Part shown: positions 44,752-54,481 of the stretch, in pieces | Layout of the letters: every line of letters starts with the position of its first letter | How positions within the stretch are numbered: position 1 is the first letter of the stretch | Origin: VFKI01 sp033762075 | GTDB lineage: Bacteria; Pseudomonadota; Gammaproteobacteria; DSM-16500 | Assembly: GCA_033762075.1 (NCBI GenBank) | Contig: JANRLY010000040.1 | Location: forward strand, 50,372 to 114,371 | Length of the DNA stretch: 64,000 bases | Reading direction: 5' to 3' | Made by a program: the position numbers and the translations under genes | Notes under the pieces: model-generated | Database searches by the model: none | Told to the model about the DNA's origin: nothing | What the model saw: the letters and a program-made list of their open reading frames with translations, nothing else

Positions 44752-45996
44752 ATGATGAAACAGCGTGTCGTCGTAACAGGGCTTGGTATGGTGACGTCGC
44801 TGGGGCATTCAGTGGATGCTACTTGGCGCGCAATTTTATCAGGTCAAAGCGGTGTATCAACCATCGATCATTTCGATGCCTCAGATTTGAGTTGTAAAAT
44901 CTGTAGTCGAGTGAAAGATTTTGATGCTTCTCGTTTTATGCCTGAAAAAGAGGCACGTAAAAGAGATTTCTTCATTCAGTATGGCGTGGCAGCCGCAACT
45001 GAAGCCATGACAGACTCAGGTTTGACCGTCACAGAATCCAATGCAGACCGTATCGGCCTTGCAATTGGTTCTGGGATTGGCGGTTTACCCATGATCGAAA
45101 AATGTCATGCTATTTTGCTCGAATCAGGGCCCCGTCGTATTTCACCCTTTTTTATTCCAGGCGCAATCATCAATATGATTGCTGGCAATGTTTCCATTCA
45201 ATATGGTATGCGTGGCCCGAATATTGCAGTGGTGACTGCCTGTACCACAGGGACACATAATATTGGCCTTGCTGCGCGTACGATTGCGTATGGAGATGCT
45301 GATGTGATGTTAGCGGGTGGTGCCGAAATGGCGACCACAAAACTCGGTATTGGCGGATTTGCTGCGATGCGTGCACTTTCAACACGCAATGATGAGCCTG
45401 AAAAAGCTAGCCGTCCATGGGACCGTGATCGTGATGGTTTTGTATTAGGTGATGGTGCGGGCGTGTTAGTGCTTGAGAGTTATGAGCACGCCAAAAAACG
45501 CGGTGCGCGTATTTATGCTGAACTAACGGGCTTTGGTATGAGTGCAGATGCGAATCACATGACATCACCTGACCCAGAAGGTCGTGGGGGCGCAGCTGCT
45601 ATGACCAATGCAATGCGCGATGCAGGTGTCACACCGGATCAAGTGCAATATATCAATGCGCACGGTACATCAACACCCGCAGGGGACGAATTAGAAATTC
45701 TCGGTATTAAACGCAGCTTTGGCGATGCTGCAAAAAAACTCGCTGTCAGTTCTACGAAATCCATGACAGGGCACTTGCTCGGTGCAGCCGGTGCAGTCGA
45801 AGCGATTTTCTCTGTATTGGCGATTCGTGATAACGTTGCGCCACCCACCATTAATTTAGATAACCCTTCTGAAAACTGTGACCTTAACTTAGTGCCCCAT
45901 ACTGCACAACAACGACAAATAGATATCGCACTATCCAACTCCTTCGGATTTGGTGGGACTAACGGTACGCTATTATTTCGTCGGTTCTTGGGATGA
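44752..45996 (+). CDS. fabF: 3-oxoacyl-ACP synthase II FabF
   Basis: This 414-residue elongating condensing enzyme has catalytic Cys in VVTACTTGTHNIG, His in NAHGTSTPAGD and STKSMTGHLLGAAGA, and the end motif LSNSFGFGGTNGTLLF. The start codon directly follows the acpP stop; a second ATG follows at once, so the true start may be 44755. It overlaps mltG by four bases. Confidence 0.97.
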   Translation: MMKQRVVVTGLGMVTSLGHSVDATWRAILSGQSGVSTIDHFDASDLSCKICSRVKDFDASRFMPEKEARKRDFFIQYGVAAATEAMTDSGLTVTESNADRIGLAIGSGIGGLPMIEKCHAILLESGPRRISPFFIPGAIINMIAGNVSIQYGMRGPNIAVVTACTTGTHNIGLAARTIAYGDADVMLAGGAEMATTKLGIGGFAAMRALSTRNDEPEKASRPWDRDRDGFVLGDGAGVLVLESYEHAKKRGARIYAELTGFGMSADANHMTSPDPEGRGGAAAMTNAMRDAGVTPDQVQYINAHGTSTPAGDELEILGIKRSFGDAAKKLAVSSTKSMTGHLLGAAGAVEAIFSVLAIRDNVAPPTINLDNPSENCDLNLVPHTAQQRQIDIALSNSFGFGGTNGTLLFRRFLG

Positions 45997-47096
45997 CTAC
46001 TTTTAATTTTAAGCAGCGTGTTACTTTTATCATTGCCACAATTGTATTGATTGTGTCTTTCTGCATGATTAGTGCGTGGGTGCAATTTTTGCATCGCCCA
46101 CTCGTGGTGCGCGATGAAGGATTTCGTTATGAAGTGCGTGAAGGCACATCTATTCATGCCGTCGTTCACGATTTATATTTACTCGACATCATTAAACATC
46201 CCTATTTTTTTAACCTACTGATTTGGTTGCGTGGTGATCGACACAATCTCAAAGCAGGCGAATATCTTTTTCCAAAAGGCATTACAGCTAGCCGTTTACT
46301 CACGCAAATTACGAGCGGTAGCGGTATGGTGTATCATGAATTTACGTTGATTGCAGGATGGGATTTTGGGCGCGTACGCAGAATGCTGGCGGCAGATCCC
46401 AATTTAAAACACACTTCAGAAAAAATGAGTGATGCAGAGATTATGCAATCGCTCGATCATCCAGAATTAAAACCAGAAGGTTGGTTTTTTCCCGACACGT
46501 ATTATTTTGTGCGCGGGACTTCAGATTTAGTGGTGTTAAAACAAGCATTCACACGCATGCAAAAAATATTAATGAATGCGTGGGATGATCGCGCATCTGA
46601 TTTACCCTATTACACACCGCAAGATGCTTTAACGGTTGCTTCTTTAGTGGAAAAAGAAACCAGTATTCCGCACGAACGTCCGATTATTGCGGGGGTGATT
46701 GTCAATCGTTTACGCAAAGGGATGTTGTTGCAAATTGATCCCACAGTGATTTATGCGGCAGGCTCAAATTTTCATGGTACGATTCATCGCTCAGATTTAT
46801 TGCGTAAAAGTCCTTACAACACTTATGTGACAAAAGGATTGCCACCGACGCCGATTGCAATGCCGGGTGGCACATCTATTCTTGCAGCAATGCATCCTTT
46901 GCATCATGATTATCTCTATTTTGTTGCAGAAAATTATGATATGAATGGGCCACACCGATTTTCTGCAACACTTGAAGAACACTACAGTGCGATTGCGCGA
47001 GCAAAGCACGGTAAATCAACTCTTGAATTTTTTAATAATGATCTTATCCAACATTATTTTTGGCGAACACTTTTACTGCCAGGGATATTTCAGTAA
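45993..47096 (+). CDS. mltG: Endolytic murein transglycosylase MltG
   Basis: This 367-residue YceG-family protein cleaves nascent glycan strands and limits chain length. It has one N-terminal membrane segment (residues about 10-33), a LysM-like domain and the catalytic domain with Glu in SLVEKETSIPHERP, then LQIDPTVIYA, SPYNTYVTKGLPPTPI and YLYFVAENYD. In E. coli pabC lies between fabF and mltG; it is absent here. The start overlaps fabF (ATGA). Confidence 0.95.
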   Translation: MTTFNFKQRVTFIIATIVLIVSFCMISAWVQFLHRPLVVRDEGFRYEVREGTSIHAVVHDLYLLDIIKHPYFFNLLIWLRGDRHNLKAGEYLFPKGITASRLLTQITSGSGMVYHEFTLIAGWDFGRVRRMLAADPNLKHTSEKMSDAEIMQSLDHPELKPEGWFFPDTYYFVRGTSDLVVLKQAFTRMQKILMNAWDDRASDLPYYTPQDALTVASLVEKETSIPHERPIIAGVIVNRLRKGMLLQIDPTVIYAAGSNFHGTIHRSDLLRKSPYNTYVTKGLPPTPIAMPGGTSILAAMHPLHHDYLYFVAENYDMNGPHRFSATLEEHYSAIARAKHGKSTLEFFNNDLIQHYFWRTLLLPGIFQ

Positions 47097-47111
47097 TAAA
47101 AGGAAGGCATC

Positions 47112-47729
47112 ATGGTAGGCAAATTCATCACCATTGAAGGGATTGAAGGCGCAGGTAAATCTTCTGCCATGCGTTTCATCGAATCATATTTGCAAGAATC
47201 CAAAATCAATTTTGTGAGTACGCGTGAACCCGGGGGTACACCTGCAGCAGAAGCCATTCGACAAATTTTGCTAGCCCCTAATGATGAAGCTATTACATCT
47301 GAAACAGAATTATTATTAATGTTTGCTTCTCGTAGCCAACATGTGACACATGTCATTCTTCCAGCATTGAAAGCAGGACGTTGGGTGGTGAGTGATCGTT
47401 TTACCGATGCTAGTTATGCGTATCAAGGTGGCGGGAGACGGTTGTCGATTGAGCAAATTACCCAATTAGAACACTGGGTAACGAACAATACGCAACCTGA
47501 TTTGACGATTTTATTAGATGTTTCGCCTGAAATTGGTTTGGCACGCGCTAAACATCGTGGCCCGCATGACCGCATCGAACAAGAAAAACAGGATTTTTTT
47601 GCGCGCGTTCGCGCTGTTTATTTGGCACGTGCAAAGCAATTTCCGCAGCGCATTCATGTCATTGATGCATCGCAATCTGAAGAAAAAGTACGAGCTGAAA
47701 TAAAAACACAATTGGATTGTTTTTTATGA
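47112..47729 (+). CDS. tmk: Thymidylate kinase
   Basis: This 205-residue enzyme makes dTDP from dTMP. Walker A is EGIEGAGKSSAMRF; the DRY-like and lid motifs are VSDRFTDASYAYQGGGR and TREPGGTPAAEAIR. DVSPEIGLARAKHRG follows. AAAGGAAGG precedes the ATG. The last four bases overlap holB. Confidence 0.97.
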   Translation: MVGKFITIEGIEGAGKSSAMRFIESYLQESKINFVSTREPGGTPAAEAIRQILLAPNDEAITSETELLLMFASRSQHVTHVILPALKAGRWVVSDRFTDASYAYQGGGRRLSIEQITQLEHWVTNNTQPDLTILLDVSPEIGLARAKHRGPHDRIEQEKQDFFARVRAVYLARAKQFPQRIHVIDASQSEEKVRAEIKTQLDCFL

Positions 47730-48670
47730 GCAATGCATTGCTATCCTGGCATGTTTCAATGTGGGAAGGCTTGTCTCAACGTCTCACTCAAAATCAATTT
47801 CCGCATGCCTTGTTATTTCACGGACAAAAAGGGGTTGGTAAAAAAGATTTCGCGAGATATCTTTCGCAAGCTTTATTGTGCCATCAGCAAAATGCGTGCG
47901 GGGCTTGCTCTGCGTGTGCTTTATTTTCTGCGGAATCACATCCTGATTACTGTCAAATTGTGCCTGAAGGTGCGGCTAATAAGATTCGTGTTGATACAGT
48001 ACGCGATACCATTGAATTTGTACAAACATCGCCTTTGATTAGTCAGTATAAAGTCATTTGCATCGATCAAGCCTCTGAGATGAATGCATTTTCTGCAAAT
48101 GCTATCCTTAAAACACTCGAAGAACCGCCCGCACAAGTCGTCTTTATTTTAATTTGTCATGATCATTTAAATTTGCCGGCAACGATTGTGAGCCGTTGTC
48201 AGAAAATATTTTTTTCGGTACCCAGTCAACAAGATGCATTGCATTGGATGTCGATGGCTTTACCAGATTATTCAAAAGAACAATGCTTGCAGGCCCTTCA
48301 TGCAGCAAGTGGTGCTCCTTTATGGGCGGCAGAATTATTAACAAATGGATTGATTGAGCATCAATTGGCGCTGCGCTCAGATTTGATGGCTGTGGGTTCA
48401 CAAAAAATTCATCCTGTGCAATTAGCAGAAAAATGGTCAGCTAAATCCATTGCCGAAGTCGTTTCTGTGAGACAATGTCTCGATTGGGTTTTTATGGAAT
48501 TACAGGCGATGTTATCGCAACCCACCCAAAAAATTGCTCGAGAGCCTTTGTTGGATTATATAAACTATATTCAACAACTCTGCGGTTGGGTTCGGCAATC
48601 TCAGAGCTTAAACCGACAACTTATGATGGAAGATGTTTTTATTCGGTGGAAAATACTATGCAATTCGTAG
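47726..48670 (+). CDS. holB: DNA polymerase III delta' subunit
   Basis: This 314-residue clamp-loader subunit starts at ATG 47726, overlapping the tmk stop. It keeps a P-loop-like HGQKGVGKKDFAR without the usual Thr/Ser, a zinc module with four cysteines (ACGACSACALF and an earlier C), KVICIDQASEMNAFSANAIL, the SRC motif (IVSRCQKIFF) and LKTLEEPPAQVVFI. The C-terminal part overlaps tatD by 13 bases. Confidence 0.93.
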   Translation: MSNALLSWHVSMWEGLSQRLTQNQFPHALLFHGQKGVGKKDFARYLSQALLCHQQNACGACSACALFSAESHPDYCQIVPEGAANKIRVDTVRDTIEFVQTSPLISQYKVICIDQASEMNAFSANAILKTLEEPPAQVVFILICHDHLNLPATIVSRCQKIFFSVPSQQDALHWMSMALPDYSKEQCLQALHAASGAPLWAAELLTNGLIEHQLALRSDLMAVGSQKIHPVQLAEKWSAKSIAEVVSVRQCLDWVFMELQAMLSQPTQKIAREPLLDYINYIQQLCGWVRQSQSLNRQLMMEDVFIRWKILCNS

Positions 48671-49440
48671 ATTCACATTGTCATTTGGATTTGATTGAGC
48701 AAACCGAAAATGGTCCCTCGATTCCAACATTGTTAACAGAGGCGGAGCATCAAGCTGTCAAATATTTTTTATGTGTGTGTGTCACCTTAAAAGATTTTCC
48801 AGCTATGTTTGCTAAAATTAATACTTATCCAAATGTGTGGGCTTCTGTGGGTTTGCATCCTAATGAGGTTGCTGATCATGAGCCGAGCATTGAAGATATT
48901 GTTCAATTGGCGCGTGATAAAAAAGTCATTGCCATTGGTGAAACCGGGTTAGATTATTATCGCACTGAAGGTGATGTGGCGTTTCAACACGAGCGTTTTC
49001 GTCGTCATATTCGCGCGGCACGTCAGCTGAATAAACCTTTAATCATTCATTCGCGTCAAGCCAAAGCAGATACCATTCGTCTATTGAAAGAAGAGCAAGC
49101 TGACACGGTGCAAGGTGTCATGCATTGTTTTACAGAAGATCTCGAAATGGCACAAGCTGCGATCGAATTGGGATTTTATATTTCTTTTTCTGGTATCGTC
49201 ACTTTTTCGAATGCTAAAACCTTGCAAACAGTGGCACGTGAAATACCACTAGATCGTATGTTAATTGAAACAGATTCTCCGTGGTTGGCGCCTGTGCCGC
49301 ATCGTGGCAAACTAAATCAACCCGCATATGTGCGTCATGTTGCCGAATTTATTGCGACATTGCGTGGTGTTTCGCTTGAGGAAATCGCAAAAGTCACAAC
49401 GGCGAACTTTTTTAAATTATTTCATGTGGAGGCTTCTTGA
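48658..49440 (+). CDS. TatD-family metal-dependent hydrolase (YcfH type)
   Basis: This 260-residue TIM-barrel enzyme has the metal ligands DSHCHLD, the Glu in AIGETGLDYY, His in IIHSRQA and MHCFTED, and Asp in IETDSPWLAP. The family includes 3'-5' DNA exonuclease and deoxyribonuclease activities. I chose the ATG at 48658; the frame is open far into holB. Its place after holB matches ycfH, usually with pilZ between, which is absent here. Confidence 0.93.
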   Translation: MQFVDSHCHLDLIEQTENGPSIPTLLTEAEHQAVKYFLCVCVTLKDFPAMFAKINTYPNVWASVGLHPNEVADHEPSIEDIVQLARDKKVIAIGETGLDYYRTEGDVAFQHERFRRHIRAARQLNKPLIIHSRQAKADTIRLLKEEQADTVQGVMHCFTEDLEMAQAAIELGFYISFSGIVTFSNAKTLQTVAREIPLDRMLIETDSPWLAPVPHRGKLNQPAYVRHVAEFIATLRGVSLEEIAKVTTANFFKLFHVEAS

Positions 49441-50693
49441 TGTTTCATCCTGCCTCAGTCTTTATTGGATTACGTTATACGCGCGCAAAAAAACGTAATC
49501 ATTTTATTTCTTTTATTTCTTTGATGTCGATGTTAGGGATTGCATTGGGCGTGCTAGTGTTGATTACTGTGATTTCTGTGATGAATGGATTTGATCGCGA
49601 AATCCAAAAACAAGTTTTCGGCATGGTATCGCCTATCACTGTGACGACACCCGAGTCGCGACTCGCGAAATGGGAAGATGCACGCCAGTTTCTCTTGAAA
49701 AATCCTCAAATCCGTGGCGTTGCCCCTTTTGCTGCAGGACAAGCATTGTTAACCCATTCTGGGGTTGTGCAACCTGCATCTGTGAGTGGCATTTTACCGT
49801 CACTCGAAAAAAATATGACTTCTCTTGACCAATATGTCATTGAGGGTAATTTGCAATTACTCAAACCTCATGAGTTCGGTATTATTTTAGGTGCTGATTT
49901 GGCGATGCATTTGGCTGCCATACCAGGTGATTATATTAACGTGATTACGCCGCAAGCATCCCTCACGCCCGCCGGCATGTTGCCGCGCTTTAAACGTTTT
50001 AAAGTCGTCGGTATTTTTCAAGCGGGCAATGGATTTGGATTTGATTCCCAGCTTGCGTTTGTCCATATGCAAGATGCGCAAACGCTTTTTCAATTTAATT
50101 CCAATGTGACAGGTTTGCACTTGAAAATTGATAATGCGTATGCCGCACCACAATTATCTCGTGCTTTATCACAAGAATTAGGTCCAACGGCGACTGTTTC
50201 AGATTGGACAGATCAATTCGGTGCATTTTTCCATGCAATTAGTTTGGAAAAAACTATGATGTTTTTTATTTTGATGTTGATCGTTGGCGTTGCAGTTTTT
50301 AATTTAGTATGTACGCTAGTGATGGTTGTTAACGATAAACAATCTGACATTGCGATTTTACGCACTTTTGGTGCAACGCCAGGAATGGTGATGCGGATCT
50401 TTATGGTGCAAGGTGCCATCATTGGCGTCATCGGTACATTGCTGGGTGTGTTATGTGGCGTTGGATTGGCAACGCATGTGACTGTGATTGTCGATGGTCT
50501 CGAAAGGTTATTTCACGTTGAGTTACTGACGTCGAGTGTCTATTTTGGTTTGACGCATTTACCGTCTGATTTGCAATGGATGGATGTGATTCGCATCAGT
50601 GTTGTTGCTTTAGCGTTGAGTTTTTCAGCAACATTGTATCCCGCTTTTCGTGCGGCGCGCATAGAACCTGCGGAGGCTTTACGTTATGAATAA
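49440..50693 (+). CDS. lolC: Lipoprotein-releasing ABC permease (LolC/E or LolF)
   Basis: This 417-residue inner membrane permease has four membrane segments: one N-terminal (ISLMSMLGIALGVLVLITVI) and three C-terminal, around a large periplasmic domain. The mechanosensitive-permease end contains LVMVVNDKQSDIAILRTFGA and YPAFRAARIEPAEALRYE. GGAGG lies 7 bases before the ATG, which shares a base with the tatD stop. Only one permease gene accompanies lolD and no lolE follows, which suggests a homodimeric LolF-type exporter. Confidence 0.92.
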   Translation: MFHPASVFIGLRYTRAKKRNHFISFISLMSMLGIALGVLVLITVISVMNGFDREIQKQVFGMVSPITVTTPESRLAKWEDARQFLLKNPQIRGVAPFAAGQALLTHSGVVQPASVSGILPSLEKNMTSLDQYVIEGNLQLLKPHEFGIILGADLAMHLAAIPGDYINVITPQASLTPAGMLPRFKRFKVVGIFQAGNGFGFDSQLAFVHMQDAQTLFQFNSNVTGLHLKIDNAYAAPQLSRALSQELGPTATVSDWTDQFGAFFHAISLEKTMMFFILMLIVGVAVFNLVCTLVMVVNDKQSDIAILRTFGATPGMVMRIFMVQGAIIGVIGTLLGVLCGVGLATHVTVIVDGLERLFHVELLTSSVYFGLTHLPSDLQWMDVIRISVVALALSFSATLYPAFRAARIEPAEALRYE

Positions 50694-51363
50694 TGATTTT
50701 GTCATTCAATGTCAATCAGTCGCTAAATATTATTCTGATGCAGACACAAAAGTCGAAGTTCTCAGTGATATTTCACTCAACGTGAAGCCAGGCGAGCTCA
50801 TTGCTATTGTCGGAGCGTCAGGTTCTGGGAAAAGTACTTTGATGCATTTGCTTGGCGGCTTGGATCGCGCGTCGTCAGGAGAGGTGTTAGTGGCTGGAAA
50901 ATCTTTAGCAACCCTAAATGAATCAGAAAAAGCAAAAATGCGTAATCAATATCTCGGATTTGTTTATCAATTTCATCATTTATTGCCGGAATTTACTGCA
51001 TTAGAAAACGTGAGTTTACCATTATTAATTCGTGGAATTTCAGTGAGTGAAATTCTACCGCGAGCAGAGCAAATTTTAACGGCGGTCGGATTATCACAAC
51101 GCATGACGCATAAACCTGGTGAATTATCTGGTGGTGAACGTCAGCGGGTTGCCATTGCCCGTGCACTTATCACAAAACCACTTTGTATTTTGGCCGATGA
51201 ACCTACTGGCAACTTAGATCCGCGTAACGCAGAAAAAGTGTATGAGCTTTTTGTTAAACTCCAAAAAGAACAGCAAACTGCTGTTGTAATCGTTACCCAT
51301 AATCTCCACATCGCTCGTCAAGCAGATCGTACGCTGACGTTGGAGAATGGAGTATTGGTATAA
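50686..51363 (+). CDS. lolD: Lipoprotein-releasing ABC ATPase LolD
   Basis: This 225-residue ATPase has Walker A VGASGSGKSTLMHLLGG, Q-loop YQFHHLLPEFTALENV, signature LSGGERQRVAIARAL, Walker B ILADEPTGNLD and switch His in VIVTHN. It overlaps lolC by 8 bases. With the permease it moves outer membrane lipoproteins onto LolA. Confidence 0.97.
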   Translation: MNNDFVIQCQSVAKYYSDADTKVEVLSDISLNVKPGELIAIVGASGSGKSTLMHLLGGLDRASSGEVLVAGKSLATLNESEKAKMRNQYLGFVYQFHHLLPEFTALENVSLPLLIRGISVSEILPRAEQILTAVGLSQRMTHKPGELSGGERQRVAIARALITKPLCILADEPTGNLDPRNAEKVYELFVKLQKEQQTAVVIVTHNLHIARQADRTLTLENGVLV

Positions 51364-51383
51364 TTTGTTTGGGAGAAAGCAGG

Positions 51384-51956
51384 ATGTTTAGAAGAAGAGA
51401 AAATTATCTCACGTCAGCTGAGATCAAAATCATTGATGACGCTCAACAAAAAATGGTTGTGGCGCTTAAAAAGCGATCTCTCGCACCGGCAGATTTTGAT
51501 ACAAACATTGAATATCTAAAAAATTTTGAAGAGCTCAGTGAAGCGGGTTTGCGCGAACTTTGTGATCGTCATTTAAAGCAAAAGAAGAAAGCCATCGCTG
51601 ATTATAGGACTACCAAATATCAACTTCTTCAGGAGTTTTCTTTAAGTAAGATCGACGACGAAGAAAAAACTTGGCAAGCCATTCAAGATCGATTGTATGG
51701 GTCTATCAGAGAAATTATTACAGAAGAATTTTCGAAAGAGCCAAGAATTATCAATCTTGATGTGAGTCACAATACCAATAAAAGAAAAGATACGGGTGTT
51801 ATTGTGTCAGTAGATAAAGAATATACAATCACTTTTTCAGATCGTACTGAGATTAATTTAACTTCTCTTGATAATAAATCTTTAGCAAAAGCAAGAATTC
51901 AATTCGATGAGAAAATGTTGGCGCTGGCTGAGCAAAATCATCGTTTAGCGATTTGA
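51384..51956 (+). CDS. Conserved-context hypothetical protein, charged and helical
   Basis: This 190-residue protein starts at ATG 51384 (MFRRRENYLT), with GGGAGA 8 bases upstream; an in-frame TTG at 51369 would add five residues. It has no signal peptide or membrane segment. It is rich in Lys, Glu, Asp and Ile, with predicted helices in the first 120 residues and a likely beta part at TGVIVSVDKEYTITFSDRTE. It follows lolD by 20 bases. I do not recognise a family. Confidence 0.8.
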   Translation: MFRRRENYLTSAEIKIIDDAQQKMVVALKKRSLAPADFDTNIEYLKNFEELSEAGLRELCDRHLKQKKKAIADYRTTKYQLLQEFSLSKIDDEEKTWQAIQDRLYGSIREIITEEFSKEPRIINLDVSHNTNKRKDTGVIVSVDKEYTITFSDRTEINLTSLDNKSLAKARIQFDEKMLALAEQNHRLAI

Positions 51957-51968
51957 TTCGTCTTTTCT

Positions 51969-52120
51969 CCCTTTGAAAAAGGGAGGAAGGAAGGATTTTT
52001 GTAAAGTCGTTTTTTATAAATCCCCCTCAATCCCCCTTTTTCAAAGGGGGAAGGTTCTAGATATTCCCTTTTTCAAAGGGGGAAGGTTCTAGGTGTTCCC
52101 TTTTCCAAAGCGGGAAGCCA
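51969..52120. repeat. Cluster of CCCTTT-CAAAGGG repeats
   Basis: The gap before comEC holds at least four inverted units. TCCCTTT at about 51969 and CCCCCTTTTTCAAAGGGGGA at 52032-52051 form hairpins. Two direct 32-base units (52034-52065 and 52066-52097) share CCCTTTTTCAAAGGGGGAAG plus GTTCTAG, and a third partial unit starts at 52098. The 44-base block 52010-52053 recurs in inverse orientation, with one base change, at 62507-62550. Confidence 0.9.
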
Positions 52121-52189
52121 ACGCCAGTCTCCTTTTTTCAAGAGGGGCAAGCCTCTTAATTCATTCTCCTTTCCACACAAGGACGCCCT

Positions 52190-54481
52190 ATGCGTATTTC
52201 TGTGCTCTGCTTTTTTGCAGGAATTTTATGTTTTATTTTATTACGCGCGATGCCATGTATAGGATGGCTATATGGATTTTTATGTGTTGTATCAGTATTG
52301 CTTGGTTGCTCAATAAACTTTAAATCAAGAATATTATTTTTATTGTTGATCTTTGCGACCGGATTTTTTTATACCTTATGGCGTTCTCATTTATTATTAG
52401 CATGGCAATTACCATCAACACTCGAAAGCAAAAATATCTCAGTCAGTGGTTATATTGTTTCTGTGCCAATAGTGACTCCCTTGCAAATGAACTTTTTGTT
52501 TTTAACAGATAAAATCGCCAATCAAAAAATAAAAACGCGCATTCGACTTTCTTGGCGCGATACTCAACACCATTTGCGTGCAGGCGATCATTGGCAATTG
52601 ACTGTGCGTTTAAAAAGAATTCACAGCTTGATGAATCCTGGGGGCAGTGATTATGAAGCTTGGGCATTTATGTCGTGCGTGCGCGCGCATGGTTATGTGG
52701 TGACATCTCAAGAAAATATTTTACTTAAACATGAAAAACGCATTGCATGGCTCCATCAATTTCGACAAAAAATCAAAGAACAAATTGAACTGCTATTACC
52801 TTCTTCGAAGACTTCTGCATGGATTATTGCATTAGCTGTCGGTGAGCGTACTGGTATTCCTGCAGAGCAGTGGGAAGTTTTGCGTAACACTGGCACAAAT
52901 CATTTAATGGCGATTGCAGGTTTGCATATTGGATTTATGTCGGGTTTTATTTTTATTCTTGTGAAATTACTGTGGCGTTGGATGCCGCGCGTTTGTTTTT
53001 ATGTGCCAGCGGTGCATGCGGCAGCGATAGCGTCTTTGATCACGGGTGTTTCATATGCTGCTATTTCAGGATTTTCTTTGCCAGCACGTCGAGCATGTAT
53101 TATGTTGTGTGTATTTATTTTTGCAATGATTTTGCGACGTAAATTACCACCATGGCAAGCGTTTTTCTTGGCGTTGTTATTCATTCTCATTCTAGATCCC
53201 CTGAGCGTATTATCAGTGAGCTTTTGGTTATCGATGGTCTCTGTATTTTGGATTACGATTGGAATCAGTGGTCGTATCGCGCCAAGCGGACTGTGGTGGA
53301 AGTATGGTCGCATTCAATGGGTGATTACTTTAGGATTGATTCCACTGACGGTATTACTTTTTCAGCAGTATTCCATTATTTCTCTATTAGCTAATTTCAT
53401 CTCTGTCCCGTGGATGGGATTTCTTATTTTGCCATTTATTTTGCTGGCTTTTATAAGCTTAGTGATTTCACTTAAATGGGCAGGAATATTTTTTTATTGT
53501 GCGGATAAAAGTTTATGTATGCTTTGGTCAATATTAAATTTTTTATCGAACTTACCGTATGCAACAATTCCTCATGTATCTTCTTCACCATGGCTCATTG
53601 CACTGGGCGCATTTGGAATTTTATTGTTATTGCTGCCCAGTGGCTTTCCGAATCAAAGGCTAGGTTTGTTTTTTTTAATGACTTTATTGTGGCCGAGATA
53701 TCCATTTATTCCTCAAGGTAATCTTCGTTTTACCGTGCTGGATGTTGGGCAAGGATTGGCAACTGTCTTGCAAACACAACATCACCTTATGGTTTTTGAT
53801 ACAGGGTTAAGATTAAGCTCTGATTATGATATGGGTGAAATTGTTTTGACACCGTTTTTGCAAACATTGCATGCGCGCGTTATTGATTTATTAGTTCTCA
53901 GTCATGGTGACAATGATCATGCGGGTGGTGCAGGTGCCTTAGTGAAACATTTTTCAATTGCAAAAATACAAAGTGGCGAGCCTGAGCGTATTCATTTAAA
54001 AAATGTTTTACCTTGTTTGCGCGGGGATGTATGGGACTGGGATGGTGTGCATTTTGCATTTCTTTCGCCATTGCAGGATGAAACACAACAAGGTAATGAT
54101 CGTTCTTGTGTTTTAAAAGTCACTACCCGTGATCATAAAAGTATTTTACTAACAGGGGATATTGAGAAAAAAACTGAAAATTTTTTGCTGGCTCAGGAAG
54201 AAAATATTTCTGCAGATATTTTAATAGCGCCGCATCACGGGAGTAAAACATCAGGTTTAATGTCATTTATATCAGCGGTGCATCCGCGCTGGGTTATTTT
54301 TGCTGTCGGTTATCGTAATCGTTTTCACTTCCCAAATCCCATTGTTTTAAAACGTTATCAATCAATAGGAACCATTCCGCTCGCAACCGATCAAACAGGG
54401 GCAATCCAATTTGATTTGAGTCAAAAAGAATTGCAACCTCAATTTTATAGAGGAATGCATAAGCATTTTTGGAATGATTAA
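52190..54481 (+). CDS. comEC: ComEC/Rec2 DNA uptake channel
   Basis: This 763-residue inner membrane protein should carry single-stranded DNA into the cytoplasm during transformation. It has N-terminal membrane segments, an OB-like DUF4131 part (SRDTQHHLRAGDHWQ-like), the Competence domain with HLMAIAGLHIGFMSG and ISGFSLPARRACIMLC, and a C-terminal metallo-beta-lactamase domain (LDVGQGLATVLQT; SHGDNDHAGG; LTGDIE; APHHGSKTS). The length is normal and the frame intact. AAGGA precedes the ATG. The last four bases overlap a convergent regulator gene. Confidence 0.94.
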   Translation: MRISVLCFFAGILCFILLRAMPCIGWLYGFLCVVSVLLGCSINFKSRILFLLLIFATGFFYTLWRSHLLLAWQLPSTLESKNISVSGYIVSVPIVTPLQMNFLFLTDKIANQKIKTRIRLSWRDTQHHLRAGDHWQLTVRLKRIHSLMNPGGSDYEAWAFMSCVRAHGYVVTSQENILLKHEKRIAWLHQFRQKIKEQIELLLPSSKTSAWIIALAVGERTGIPAEQWEVLRNTGTNHLMAIAGLHIGFMSGFIFILVKLLWRWMPRVCFYVPAVHAAAIASLITGVSYAAISGFSLPARRACIMLCVFIFAMILRRKLPPWQAFFLALLFILILDPLSVLSVSFWLSMVSVFWITIGISGRIAPSGLWWKYGRIQWVITLGLIPLTVLLFQQYSIISLLANFISVPWMGFLILPFILLAFISLVISLKWAGIFFYCADKSLCMLWSILNFLSNLPYATIPHVSSSPWLIALGAFGILLLLLPSGFPNQRLGLFFLMTLLWPRYPFIPQGNLRFTVLDVGQGLATVLQTQHHLMVFDTGLRLSSDYDMGEIVLTPFLQTLHARVIDLLVLSHGDNDHAGGAGALVKHFSIAKIQSGEPERIHLKNVLPCLRGDVWDWDGVHFAFLSPLQDETQQGNDRSCVLKVTTRDHKSILLTGDIEKKTENFLLAQEENISADILIAPHHGSKTSGLMSFISAVHPRWVIFAVGYRNRFHFPNPIVLKRYQSIGTIPLATDQTGAIQFDLSQKELQPQFYRGMHKHFWND

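Noticed and set aside
51957..52120. Tandem units that resemble a short CRISPR array
   Set aside because: Units are themselves palindromic and directly adjoining, with no unique spacers of constant length and no cas genes.
52093..52323. Plus-strand frame of 76 residues before comEC
   Set aside because: It starts in repeats and runs inside comEC in another frame; the comEC start has the better ribosome site and homology.
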